In this document: positions 43,962 through 55,600 of the stretch, in pieces
How the letters are laid out: each line of letters starts with the position of its first letter
Position numbering within the stretch: position 1 is the stretch's first letter
Assembly: GCA_022925895.1 (NCBI GenBank)
Contig: JAKSYS010000211.1
Span: forward strand, 1-64,000
From: Fragilaria crotonensis
Lineage: Eukaryota; Bacillariophyta; Fragilariophyceae; Fragilariales; Fragilariaceae
DNA: 64,000 nucleotides
Direction: 5' to 3'
Notes under the pieces: generated by a model
What the model was told of the DNA's origin: nothing
What the model saw: only the letters and a program-made list of their open reading frames with translations
Databases searched by the model: none
Translations under genes and position numbers: made by a program

Positions 43962-44696
43962 ATCCTGCAACTTAAGCTACACTTAATCTCGAGAATGCCG
44001 CTCGTTCTCTACATCTGTAGCATGATGGCAAGGGCGTTTACTTCATGCCCAAGTTTTCTGGCTGGCTGAGCATACACAATGTGCTTGAAAACAACTACTA
44101 CGAGCTCTGGCTAGGATGAGATTTTGGCGTCCTCAGCAGTTGACAGTCAATCCTTCGTGATGGACAAACGAGCAGGCGCTGCGGTCTTGATGATGCTATC
44201 AAAATGATGAGTGGTTCGTATACATTAAACTCGGAGTATTAGTTCGACATGGCAACATAGCACTCAGAGTATCTTTCAGGTTGCGGAGCCTTATGTAACC
44301 AACAAATGAGACAGAAAATAAGCTCGAAAAGATCTGTAAAAATGATGCTTCTTGTTGATTTTGGATATAACATGGAACAGACATGCTGACAAAAAGACTT
44401 TATATCCAAACACCTCTTAGGACATTCGTAAAGGTCGGTGAATGGTGGTTATTTTATTAAGTAATAGATATGATTGGCCGGCGCGATTGGAAGCTTGGCA
44501 GGCGCGCAAGTTCACAATTGCTGAATTGCTCAGCGGGCCAGATCGAAATCCGATGATCCAAATTCCAACTTTCATCATCCAAATTCTGCGTCGATCATAA
44601 CAGAGGGAGTCAGTCGTCAGCCGTAATCCATTTTTCTAAAAATACACAATATAAAATAGTACACAATAAACACCTTCACCCTCCTGTTTGTTTTCC
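43962..44696. other. Intergenic region between dynamin and peptidase genes
   Basis: About 730 bases without a supported gene or repeat; should hold the dynamin 3' end and the peptidase promoter. Confidence 0.45.
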
Positions 44697-46751
44697 ATGA
44701 AGCTATCAGCAGTTGTTTGTACGTTGTTGCTGGCACTGAATGTTGAGGCATTTGTACCGCCGTCGGCATTGAACCGTGGGCGCCTCAACAACAAGCAAAC
44801 CTACCTACCGGTAGATCCGTCCTTCCGCCCGAGTCCATCGTTGCGTATGGACACGTCGTCATCGACACAGCTCTACTCGTCGCTTGTTGATCAGAAAGAA
44901 CTGATCAACTTCTTTCTGATGAAATTGATTGAAAATGGGGTACCTGCAACCTTTACCATCATTACCATTCTCGTTGCTGCCAAGGTGTTTAAGAACAAGA
45001 ATTCTCGGGATGATGCATTCTCTCAAATTAATCCTGCCGTGTCTGAACTTTACGATGATCTCTACGCCACCACTGACAAGAAATCGCAATCCATCTTTTC
45101 GGGGTTGGGAAAGAGACCAAGGGCCCTCCTTTCGCGAAACGCTGGTATCCCAACAGCGGAATACCTATCCATTACAAACTTGAATGAAAAGTACGACTCG
45201 TATGAGTATAACATGATCAAGGCAACTCAAAGCAAGGCCGCAGCTGCGGCCAACTTGCGTACTAAAAACTTTGATCGAGCCTTGCAGCTATCCACATTCG
45301 GCTCTGAACTTGAACCATTTGAAAAATCAAAACTCCTCCAGGCCGAAGAAAATCTTCTCAAGGTTGGATCCAAAATAATGGCCAGCGTGATTAGTGCGGA
45401 AACTCAACTCACGGATCTGGCAATTCGGGAAGAAATGAGCAAATTCGGAGTGGATGTCAATGCTCTCGATCCCGCACCAATCAATGCTACCATTAGCAAC
45501 TCATCGTCCTCAACATCCAATTTACTGTCCAACATGATGATTGGAGGTAAAAACGACGTGAAAAGGATTAAACGAGATCTAGAAAATGAGCTTGTCAATG
45601 GACAGAAAGCACTCTTGCAACTTGAAACGACATTTATTCAAAACGTGACACAAATCTTGGGACCTGAGAAAGCCAGTGCCTTCCGTCAAGCTATATTGGG
45701 CGATATCGCCACACGCGGCGTGGGGCAACTGCTACGTCAGTTGCAAGATCGACCACTGTCAACCATGCTACGTAGCAGCAGCAGTAGCGACAACGAGGAG
45801 GAGAATCGAACAAAATCACTATTTGTTATGCGCTTTCCTGGTGATGTTCGAGCCTCTCAAGTGAATGAACTCCGCGAAGAGGTTACTGCTGTCGTGAGGA
45901 CGGCCAAGCCAGGTGATGAAGCATTGTTGGTGCTCGAGTCGGGAGGAGGCACAGTCACTGGGTATGGATTGGCAGCCGGACAACTCAAGCGCTTCAAGGA
46001 AGCTGGAATGAAATTGACGGTTTGTGTCGAACAAGTGGCGGCATCTGGTGGGTATATGATGTGCTGTGTTGCGGATAGAATCGTGGCCTCGCCAATGGCA
46101 GTGTTGGGATCCATTGGAGTTATTTCGGATATCCCCAATTTCTACGAACGCCTCGCGAAGGAAGGAATGTAAGTATCACTTGTATGAATTGTGATTGGTA
46201 GGAAGGTGATACTATTCCCTAACAAAATGCCTTGTTTTTCCAGCGAGTTTCAAACTGTTACTGCCGGAAAGTTCAAACGAACGCTCACACCAACCAAGAA
46301 GCCTACCAAAGAGGACTTTCAAAAGACAAAGGCGGATGTCGAGCAAATCCTCGTTCTATTTAAGGAATTTGTTCACGAGAACCGACCGATGTTGGATATC
46401 GATGCTGTTGCAACGGGAGAGACTTGGTTTGGCAAGGATGCCCTGGAACGAGGGCTTTGTGACGAAATCAAGACGGCAGATACGTGTCTTACCGAATTCG
46501 TGGACAAGGGCTACAATGTTTACGAGATTAAATACAAGGAACCCCAGTCGACTCAGTTGGGTCAACTTTTGGGCGCCACCAGCGAGATTCGTGAACCCTC
46601 CACTGGATTGGTGGGAAAAGCCGTTCGGTGGCTGATGGGAACAATAACGAGCGAAATCGAACAAGAGTTATCTCGGAGCACACGGACGCCGATCGATCGT
46701 CGATACATGTTGCTTGATGATACATCGGATCGAACCCGGTTTGAAGGATAG
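44697..46751 (+). CDS. S49-family signal peptide peptidase (SohB/SppA-like), plastid-type
   Basis: Exons 44697-46168 and 46244-46751 flank a 75-bp GT-AG intron (KEGI/EFQTVTAGK) and give 659 residues. A signal peptide (MKLSAVVCTLLLALNVEA) is followed directly by FVPPSALNRGR, an ASAFAP-like plastid entry motif. A further membrane helix (VPATFTIITILVAAKVF) lies near residue 85. The C-terminal third is the S49 protease: LVLESGGGTVTGYGLAAGQL, nucleophile Ser450 in AASGGYMM, and general base Lys502 in GKFKRTLT. The Ser-Lys spacing of 52 equals that of Bacillus SppA (S147/K199). The middle 250 residues are unlike bacterial SohB and contain coiled-coil-like Glu/Lys segments. Expected role: cleavage of signal peptides or damaged membrane proteins in the plastid, probably the thylakoid membrane. 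Confidence 0.9.
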
Positions 46752-47049
46752 TCAGCTTCCAGTTAAACTATAAAATCTATTAGGCTAATGGTAGAATTCT
46801 TAGTCTGTGGCTTTCAAAAGTGGCTTGGGATTTTCAATCGGCATCGACCGGAACCAACAACAACCGTCCACAACAACTCTGTCTCGCACCTCGTGTGGTT
46901 GGCAACTATTATCAGTCGGCACAACGGATCAGCACCCTCTCTTAACTTTAGTACTAGAGCTATGTGTCATCATGATTTGTCAGGAGCCCATGCTGTGCCT
47001 CACCTCAAAGCGCTTCACCTGAAAAAAAACCGTTCATTGTTATAGCTAG

Positions 47050-48559
47050 CTAATCATTATAGATCTTTGCCAACATGGCATCGAATGTACCTTGATCGAG
47101 AAACGGCTCATCATAGAATGCGTCGCGTTCTCTGCGAACCTCGGCGAATGGCTTGGTAGATGTTGTCAATATAGTTTGCAACGGTGGACGACCAATCCCC
47201 AAGCGTCCCTGGAACAGCGTATCAAGGACATTTTGAAACAAGAATTGAACCTTTCGAACTCCTGTAGGTTTGGGACCAAATGATAAGTCGTAGAGTGCTT
47301 TCCCTTCTGGCACTTGTCGTTGGGAGTAACGTAGAAGTGCCTTTTGTAAGGATGCCAGTCGGTTGGAGGGATCAAAGTTTTCATCAAGACTTTCTGCCAG
47401 CACGATTGCATCCACCAGAGCACTATTCACACCTTGTCCCGACACTCCTCCGGTAGCATGAGCGGCATCACCACAGAGTGCGGTGACATGACCATAGTGA
47501 TACACATTACATTGGACCGATGACGCGGAGGAAGGCGGTTGAGATGCTAGTTGACGAGTAATTTCTTCTAAATCCGAGCCTTCCAAAAGAGGGAATCTTT
47601 GTTTCAAGGCCTCCGTCGTGACAGTCAAATTGGCTGGAGGATTCAGGATTGGGTCATCGTTACCGCCACGTGGTCCTGCAAAGAGGAGACAACAACCGGT
47701 TGCTGTTGGTTCCACAAAGCAAGTCGTTGACCCGGCATTCGGAATAATTAAAGCCACCGATGTTGGGTCTAGCTGTTCAGGGGTAGTCTCTAAGCGACAT
47801 GTTTTGAAATCTCCCGGCAGCAAGTCCTTCTGGCATTGAAACGCTGTGGTGGCTGTGGCGATGGATGAGCGGACAACGGAGTTGACACCATCGCAACCAA
47901 CAATCAAGTCAAAAGGACCAGCGATGACATTGTTGCCCAAATTGAGAAGCTTTCCTTCAAGATCACATGATTCAACCTTGTTTGAATTCCACCGAAAGTT
48001 TGCCATTCAGATGATCACGCTTGATTAGCTCATCCAGAAGCGCTGAACACAAGTCAGATTGATATGTTAATACTGATGGTTCCAGGTCACCATCTGGAGC
48101 GCTGTCACGTAGCTTAATAGGAAATCCTCGGAGATACAGTGTGAATCGTTCGCTTTCATATCCTCGTGCTTTGACAGCCTCCCACAGAGCATTATCCACT
48201 GATCGAATAGCCGTGCGGCCCCGCATTCCAAGTCCAAGAGCGTACGCTCGTCCCTCAAGATCCGTCAACGATCGAGGATCTGTTCGTCCTTCATAAATGT
48301 TGACAGTCGCACCACTCGCTAGAAGTTTGTGCGCCAGTAGCAAACCAGATGGACCTCCACCAACAACAGCAATTTTCAGTTGTTCCAATGGCATGTTGTT
48401 TGTTTGTGTTGCCAACAGTTGCGTCCTGACTCGATTGCGATTGCCAACGTTACAATTACCCGACCGAACGACAAAGCCATTTGTCACAGTCACGGCAGCA
48501 AGAAGGAGCAAGGCAAACAACACATTGGAGAATAACGGTAAGGAATGTTGGCTCGTCAT
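47050..48559 (-). CDS. FAD-dependent group-A monooxygenase (KMO/zeaxanthin-epoxidase-like), plastid-type
   Basis: The ATG at 48559 begins a signal peptide (NVLFALLLLAAVTVTNG-FVV) of plastid-preprotein type. The flavoprotein core has the nucleotide-binding GxGxxG (VVGGGPSGLLLAHKL), the DG motif (VGCDGVNSVVRSS) and the GD motif (CGDAAHATGGVSGQGVNSALVDA). The best general match is with kynurenine-3-monooxygenase-like and related aromatic or carotenoid hydroxylases; the substrate is not determined. The frame changes once near 47981-47983, where one extra A in a minus-strand AAA run (VEF-K/N-KVESCDLEG) splits it into 48559-47972 and 48006-47050. Both halves are otherwise intact, and the full product would be about 500 residues. 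It converges on the peptidase gene, about 300 bases away. Confidence 0.82.
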
Positions 48560-48797
48560 CCTCTTGACTCTCTAGAGTAGCGTTTAGCAGTTGGAAGTTC
48601 GTAGTATGTGTTAACTGTAGTACGCCTTGGACTCTTCTTGTCAATTGCGTTCGCTCTCATCACCGATGCAATGAGAGAAGATCCACCACCGCTGACTCTG
48701 CCATTACTTGTACTGCTACATGTATTATAGATACACGGTATGATTTTTCAATACGGTCGTGATTGATCCATGGGTCCATGTGTCGACTGCGGTAGTA
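48560..48797. other. Upstream region of the monooxygenase
   Basis: About 240 bases between the monooxygenase ATG and the MITE. It presumably contains the promoter; no clear element was recognised. Confidence 0.4.
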
Positions 48798-49494
48798 CCA
48801 CCAAAAAACTGCTTAGAACCAATAATATCACTTAGTCGTAGAACCAATAAACGCGTTAAAATCCGTAACCCCTACACAAAAGTTGCTGAAATTATGTTTT
48901 TCCCAAAGAATATGTATGACAACCTCATTCCTTTATTCATCCTGCAGCCTTCGTATACTTGCAGGAAAGTGAGGTTGAGTGAGCGGTCGCTTCAATATTT
49001 CACACTGTATTTTGGCAATTGAGCTCAAATCGAGCTCACGATTTTAACACATCGAGGTGGGCTTCCCATGAATGTTCGGAGTATTTTTTTCACTGTTGCG
49101 ATTTTTATAGAAACGATACCGCGCCGTATTTTTCTTGTGGTCCAACGTTGGTGGTACAAGACACACGTGGCTACCAGCGTAACAGTAGACCGAAAATTAC
49201 ATCGATTTTGGGCGAACGTGTGAAAAAGATTACGCGCGCACATATAAATTTTTCTTCATGCATGGCTAAATTTTTATGTATCACTTAGAACCAATAATCT
49301 CAAAACGAGGCGATGAAATTGTTCCATTTCTTGATGAATATCTGCTCCAGTACAAGATTGATTCAATTGTAACGTGGAGAACTATACGGAGAAGAAGTTG
49401 TAACGGAACGGAAATAGAGTGCGAAGCTTGAAGGAATGGATAAATTGAGTCGTAACATGCGTTAAATTATTGGTTCTAAGCAGTTTTTAGGTGG
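48798..49494. mobile_element. MITE with 29-bp inverted ends and TA target duplication
   Basis: The left end CCACCAAAAAACTGCTTAGA (48798 on) and the inverted right end (49494 leftward) match at 28 of 29 bases, through AACCAATAAT. Each end is flanked by TA (48796-48797 and 49495-49496). The element is 697 bp and has no coding capacity. A third copy of CTTAGAACCAATAAT lies inside at 49284-49298. TA duplication and inverted ends point to a Tc1/mariner-type non-autonomous element. Confidence 0.82.
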
Positions 49495-49496
49495 TA

Positions 49497-50523
49497 TGGT
49501 AGTTGTACGTATACATCGTATATATGATAAACGGTACTGGAGTATGCAATACAGTACTCCATACGCCGGTACACCGGTGACTGTACTGGAGAAGCGAGAT
49601 CGCCATGGAAAACTATGGCGCCAACAAGAAACATACCCATTTGTAAATGCAGATATGCCAAAAAGAGGTTCAAACTTCAAACTCATGAACAAGTATTCTA
49701 TTTCACGTTCAGTAATGAGTATGCTGCCGCGACTTGTATAATGATACTGATACTATCTACTGTGTTTTACTGTTGTACATGCTGGTACTCCAGAGTACTA
49801 CGGTAGCTATGAATAGAACAGCACAGTAGTGAAGTACCAACACCCTACGTTTGTGATTTTTCCGTTCGAATCGGAAATCACGAGAACACAAGACACAAAC
49901 TGGGTACGTGTACTAGCTACCGGTAATTGCGTAGAACAAAGATGGTCAAATTGTGTGAAGTCAGGTTATGATGACTTTATGTCGTGCAACAGCAGAGACT
50001 TTGGACTTTTCGTTCATGCGTACGCACAGCATGACGTACCGGTACAGTACATCCTACTACCGGTAGACGGCATCGGGTATTACAGTACTCCAGTACCTGG
50101 TACATATTAGTAGGAGAGATCACCACTCTCCCCACACGACTCATTTCGATTCTACATGAACAACTGAATCGTATAGTACATATGGCGACGTCATACATGC
50201 CCTAAATGACTTTTTGTGGAGTCTTGAATGGTCGTCGGAGGCATCACGATGTTGTCACTTCACTCACGGAACGCACGAAAGAAGTTTTGATTTGATTGAC
50301 AGCTGGGGCCACGCAACCCACTAAACATCAACGGGTTTGAGTTTGAGCACTCTTTGATCCCATTTTGATTCAACCACAGCGGAACAGTAAAACATAGGCG
50401 CTTCCGCTGCATCGAGGAATAGACCACTTTCAAAACATTCGAGTTCGGGCACAAGCGCAATTAGCGTTAAAAAATACAAAAGAAAAAAGAGAACCAGAAA
50501 CACCCAGCACAGTCATTTATTTC
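49497..50523. other. GTAC-rich intergenic region
   Basis: About 1 kb without a supported gene, exceptionally rich in GTAC, ACCGGT and CAGTAC words (for example 49532-49580 and 50028-50105). It should include the promoter of the CRAL-TRIO gene. Confidence 0.5.
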
Positions 50524-51471
50524 ATGGTCTCCCATCTCATGGACGCACGCCATTATTGGCCAGCACTTCGTGCGATCGTTACCGCGCTTGCTGCCTTGGT
50601 CACCTTGCGCCTCGGACGAGGTGGTTTGCTCAAATCTCCCACTCGATTGGAACAAATATGCGTCATCAACATACCCAATGAGACAACCGACGGAGGTCAT
50701 CGAATTTGGCTTTCACGTTTTCATCGTCAAATGGTGGTGTGTACCGAGGTGGAAGATCCCTTTGCAGCCTCTGATGAACCGCCACCCAACTTTTTCGAAG
50801 GAGTTTCACGCAAGAAAGCACTGCAGAATTGGGAAGAAACACGCAACTGGCGAAAAGAGAATCACATGGGGACAATCCTTCGTCGTCCTCCTCCAAAGCA
50901 TGATTTGATTCGAAGTCTCTTCCCCACCAGCCTTTACCAGCATGATCGTGCGGGAAACGTTGTCATGATTGAGAAATGGGGCGAAGTTGATGTTCAACGA
51001 ATCCGAAAATTGGCCATCCCATTTGATGATATCATTTACACCTACATGTACGACACCGAATGGTTGTGGCGAATTGCCAACCCCCACCCCGAGGATAAGA
51101 TCACGCTGATCATGGATCTCAAGGACGTTTCCTTTGAGACGATAACGGCGTGGGATGCCATGCGTCTCGTCAGGAAGCGAATCGAAATTGGATGCAATCA
51201 CTACCCAAATCGTGGCGCGCATCTTCTTGTTGTCAACGTCCCTCCCTTTTTCGCAAGCGTCTACCGATTTGCAGAACCAATCCTGTCGCCAGAAACCAAA
51301 AGGAAGATTACCATTCTCACACAAGAGGATATTGCCCGTGGCAAGATGACCAAATTCATCGCACCCAAGAATCTACTTCCTGAATACGGTGGCAAGTGCA
51401 AGGTTCCATTCGGCGCATCATCGATGGATGTCAAACTAAAACGATTTGTTAAGAAGCCTGTCAAGCGATGA
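50524..51471 (+). CDS. CRAL-TRIO (Sec14-like) lipid-binding protein
   Basis: A single frame of 315 residues. The region from about residue 95 has the CRAL-TRIO N-lobe (WEETRNWRKENHMGTILRRPPPKHDLIRSLFP) and lipid-binding core (LIMDLKDVSFETI; HYPNRGAHLLVVNVPPFFASVYRFAEPILSPETKRKITIL). The basic tail (VKLKRFVKKPVKR) may touch membranes. The first ~70 residues do not resemble the family, so an upstream exon or a later start is possible; the ATG at 50524 or the one six codons on is the simplest choice. Expected role: transfer or presentation of phosphatidylinositol or another lipid between membranes in the cytosol. Confidence 0.8.
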   Translation: MVSHLMDARHYWPALRAIVTALAALVTLRLGRGGLLKSPTRLEQICVINIPNETTDGGHRIWLSRFHRQMVVCTEVEDPFAASDEPPPNFFEGVSRKKALQNWEETRNWRKENHMGTILRRPPPKHDLIRSLFPTSLYQHDRAGNVVMIEKWGEVDVQRIRKLAIPFDDIIYTYMYDTEWLWRIANPHPEDKITLIMDLKDVSFETITAWDAMRLVRKRIEIGCNHYPNRGAHLLVVNVPPFFASVYRFAEPILSPETKRKITILTQEDIARGKMTKFIAPKNLLPEYGGKCKVPFGASSMDVKLKRFVKKPVKR

Positions 51472-52693
51472 TGACATACTTGTAATGAATTGTTTAGATA
51501 TGATGATAACGATGGGTGACATTGGATTGATACTGCGCGGACGATCTCGCACACCTGACCACAGCCAATATAATATTCTCGATGAGTTTGAAAAAGCTTT
51601 GAAGGAGGGAAAAGCGGGATCTTGACTACTGGTAGATTCACTGCAGATTTGAGGAGGGAAGGTTATCAATTTGTAGAACAATCATCATCATCTCAAGGAT
51701 TTTATGGTCACGGCTAGTCTTTCCCTCTATCTTTGATGTTTTGTTGTATTCCTTTCTACGCTTGCTTGGACTAGCTAAAAATCACTTTTGGAAGATTGAT
51801 CTATAATATTTGTGTTGGCTGCTACTTCTTCGGGCTTGAGTGCGCATCAAAAACTAGATACAAGTTCTACATCTTTGAAGCGAACTGGGTGACTCTCGCA
51901 CATCGCTCTGCCTTTTCTAGAGATTGAGCAACCCAGCAGGCAGCAGACAGCAATAAGGATGAGGACGAAGACCACAGACCACAGACAACAGACACATAAG
52001 GAGGGGCACTGGTACTTGTACTAGCCCACAACTTGGTCTTGCCATCAGCAATGTCGGATCCGATTTGATGGCACTCCAATTACGTCATCATGCGACATTC
52101 TACATGTCCAATTGCGAGTACTCTCTACAGTACTGGTGTACTCGTTGGAGCCATACTGTTACATGTAATTACATGTATTGAATTCCAGTAATGTAGTAGA
52201 TTGTACTGGCCATATCATGACGAAATTAGAGTGCCACATTTAACCGGATCTGGTCACGAACAAACCCAGAAGCCACGGATGGCACAGACATGATAATGCG
52301 GACCCAGAAGTAGAAGTTCAGGGCAGCGCTGCGCAGAGGCTCATTCGACTTGATTTGATGGTTGTGATCATCGTGGAGCATATCATCGGAGCAAAAGTAG
52401 TACAAACATTCAAGAAGACCTGAGAACTCAATTGCATGAAAAACTTGTTGATGAAGTTGAGCATACATTTCGCGGCATTGACCTTGGCTGTCCAACCACG
52501 ATGGTGGTGATTGATACTACGTACTCCGAGCAAACATAACACTTTACTGATGATGAATCGATTGACTAACAGCTATAATCGTTAAATAACTTCCTGCAGG
52601 CCCTTCAATTCGTTATGCAATTTTCTTAAAAACATGGATTGCATGCAGAATGCCAAAATTGTAACTTCAAGTCTCGTGAAAACGTGCCGCAAT
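51472..52693. other. 1.2-kb intergenic region
   Basis: No supported gene. A short imperfect repeat of ACCACAGAC lies at 51967-51992. It separates the CRAL-TRIO 3' end from the 3' end of the giant minus-strand gene. Confidence 0.5.
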
Positions 52694-55600
52694 CTAGTTC
52701 TTGCCTCCGAGACGACGAGCGGGCTCGGCCTTCTTCATCCCATAGGCATTGGCTTCACGATCGCAGAGCGATGCCTCGCACTTCAGAACGTAACGGAAAT
52801 GGCACTGCTTCTTTTCGTCCCCACTAGCCTTGCAGGCCAAAGGAACCACCAAGCCCGATCCATCTTCCTGGCCGAAGAGACCGCTCTTCGTGTCAAACGA
52901 GTATAGATCCACAATAGCAATGCCGTCGGTACAGTGGGCCGTGTACGTATCGGCCAAACCATACGAAAGATTAGATTTCCTTTCGCACACGAGATCCCCA
53001 TCGGCGTTGATGTAGTCGGTGGCAACCCATCCAAGAGTCTCTTTGCTGTCGCTGCCCTTCCACTTCTGGGAAACGGAAAATGTAACCGTGCCCTTGTCTT
53101 GCGAGACAATTTGAATAGTATCCTTGAGGAGTTGTGATGCACGAATCGACTTGACTGGATGCACGTCCTCGATAAGCGACTTGCGGCTGCAATCGTCCAT
53201 CTGCTCGTCGGGGACAGGCGCGGCTGCCAGGTCACGACGGCCGCCGCAACTGCATGGGACCTGGAACTTCCAGAAGCACCGTTTCTGAGGATTGAAGTCG
53301 GCGCTGTCATCTCCGGCACAGAGGGATCTTCTACGTCAATCAACTGCTTGAATTTGGAACCATCTTCACCTCCAGACAAACTGACAGTGGCAAAGCCATC
53401 TTCGCACTTCGCAATGAACTCTTGTTGAAAGAGGCCATCCTTGTCAGCACTTTCCATGCCAGACCAGCAATAATGGTTAATTTCATCGGTAAAGGTTTTC
53501 TTTGGGTCAAGGAACCAAATCTTCACGTCGGTAAGAGTCACGCCAGGGAATGAATGTCCAGACAGTCTAAACTTGACATTAGAGTCATTCGCCTCAATGA
53601 CGTTAATGTGGTCCGCTCCGAAGTATCCCATGGAGCATGTCTGGTCAGCGCCGAATGTTTGTTCGGTGGTTTTGCAGTCGGGCATAATCGACTTCTTGGG
53701 CTCAATGTTCACGGACCTACCCGATGCTCCTCCAACGGTTGTCGCGCCAGCAGCATTACAGTCGAATTCGGCCGAAATCGCAAAATTGTCGAAGCCAGCA
53801 GAAGCAATGGCAACCGGACTGTTGACAAAAGCCCTCATTTCAAGGCTCACCTGGCCCGTTACAAAGATAGCGTCGGGAATGCGAAGCATAATGTGATGAA
53901 CTTGGTCCACCGTGGTTGAGAAACCCATGTTCGTGGGAGCCATGCCTGTCTTAGTCCACGAAATGCCTAGTGCAGAGGTGCCGTTTCGAGTGAGTTCCGA
54001 AACGCTACTGTCGAATAAACCTAAGTCGATAGCGTCTCCGTTGACGAGTATTGTCACCCTTCCGTTTGACCAGTCGTCGATTTCATAAAAGTCGAATGAA
54101 ACCAATAAAACGGAAGCATGCGACGGCACGTCAAAGACCTTCTTTGGGAAGAATTCCTTGCTCTCGTCCTCGAATGCGTAACGACCCAGGAAATTGGACA
54201 ACATGGGGCTGCTGTCCATCTTGCTGTTCAGCCATCCTGTGCCTGCATCAGTGCCCTCGAAATCATCGGAAGCAATCAACATGGTGGGGGTGCACGCCGA
54301 AGGTGCGGTGCTCGGCATGGCACTCTGGGATGGGGCCGATCCAATGCCAGATGCAGGAAGGATATGCGCACTCGGCGCCGAACTTGGAGTAAGACTGGGA
54401 CTAACACTTCCAGTTGGTTCCAGACTTGGTTGGGAGCTTGGAGTAGCACTGAGAGATGGTGCTCCAAGTGGAAGTTCATCAACAAATTGATTATCCGGAC
54501 TGTCACCAATCGTAGCATTCACAATGATTGCATTGGGATCGCCCCCGTCACTATCCGTAACATCAACAAAACCATCCGGGTTGTGTTCAACGAGGGTGTA
54601 CACTCCTGGTGGCACGCATTTGAACTCAAACTTGCCGTTAGTGTCAGTAGTGGTATTCATGTACGAAACAACGGAACCTCCTTGGAGAACCACCATCAGC
54701 TCAACGGCGACTTGAGGAATCGGTTCATCGCCGCTGCTGTCGTTGTCTGTGTCCTCAGTTACGTTACCCATAATCTTACGGCATTTCTCATCGACAAAGT
54801 CATTGCCAGTTGAGTTCACGCCGACACCAAGGTTAACAGCGATGGAGTTTGGATCGCCGCCGTCGACGTCCTTCACATCCAGCGGGATGTCACCAAGGTT
54901 GGTCTCGGTGATGGTATATGCGCCGGGAGGAATATTCATAAACACGAAGTCACCCATGCTGTCCGTGGCAGTGGTGGCTACAATGATGCCTGTGGAGTCC
55001 TTAAGCACGACCAAAACACCCTCCACGTTAACATCGCCTGTGTCATCGTTGTCCGTGTCCTCGCGGACAGTACCAGCAATTCTGCCGAGTGATGAAGCAC
55101 TGGTCTGAATTGGGGCTGCGCTAGGCGCAAGGCTGGGACTAACGCTACCAGTAGGCTCCAAACTTGGATGGGAGCTGGGGCTCGCGCTGACCGAAGGCGC
55201 CGATAGAGGAAGTTCATCGACGAATTCATTTGCAGGACTGTCGAATACCGTCAAGTTGACCAAAATTTCATTAGGAATGCCTCCATCTGAGTCAGAAACA
55301 TCCTCATAGCCAATCGGGTTGTATTCATAGAGTTTGTATATTCCAGGAGGGACGCATTGAAAATCAAACTTGCCGTCTGAATCAGTGGTCGTGTTCATGT
55401 AAGACACAACAGTGCCATTGTCAAAAGCAACAAGAAGCTCAACATTCACTTGAGGAAGTGGCACATCTCCAGCACTGTTATTGTCAGTATCTTCTGTAAC
55501 ATTGCCCATGATCTTGCGGCACTTCTCGTCTACGAAGTCATTGCCTGTCGAGTTATCGCCGCCGGCGAGGACCACAGTGATAACGTTCAAGTCGCCGCCA

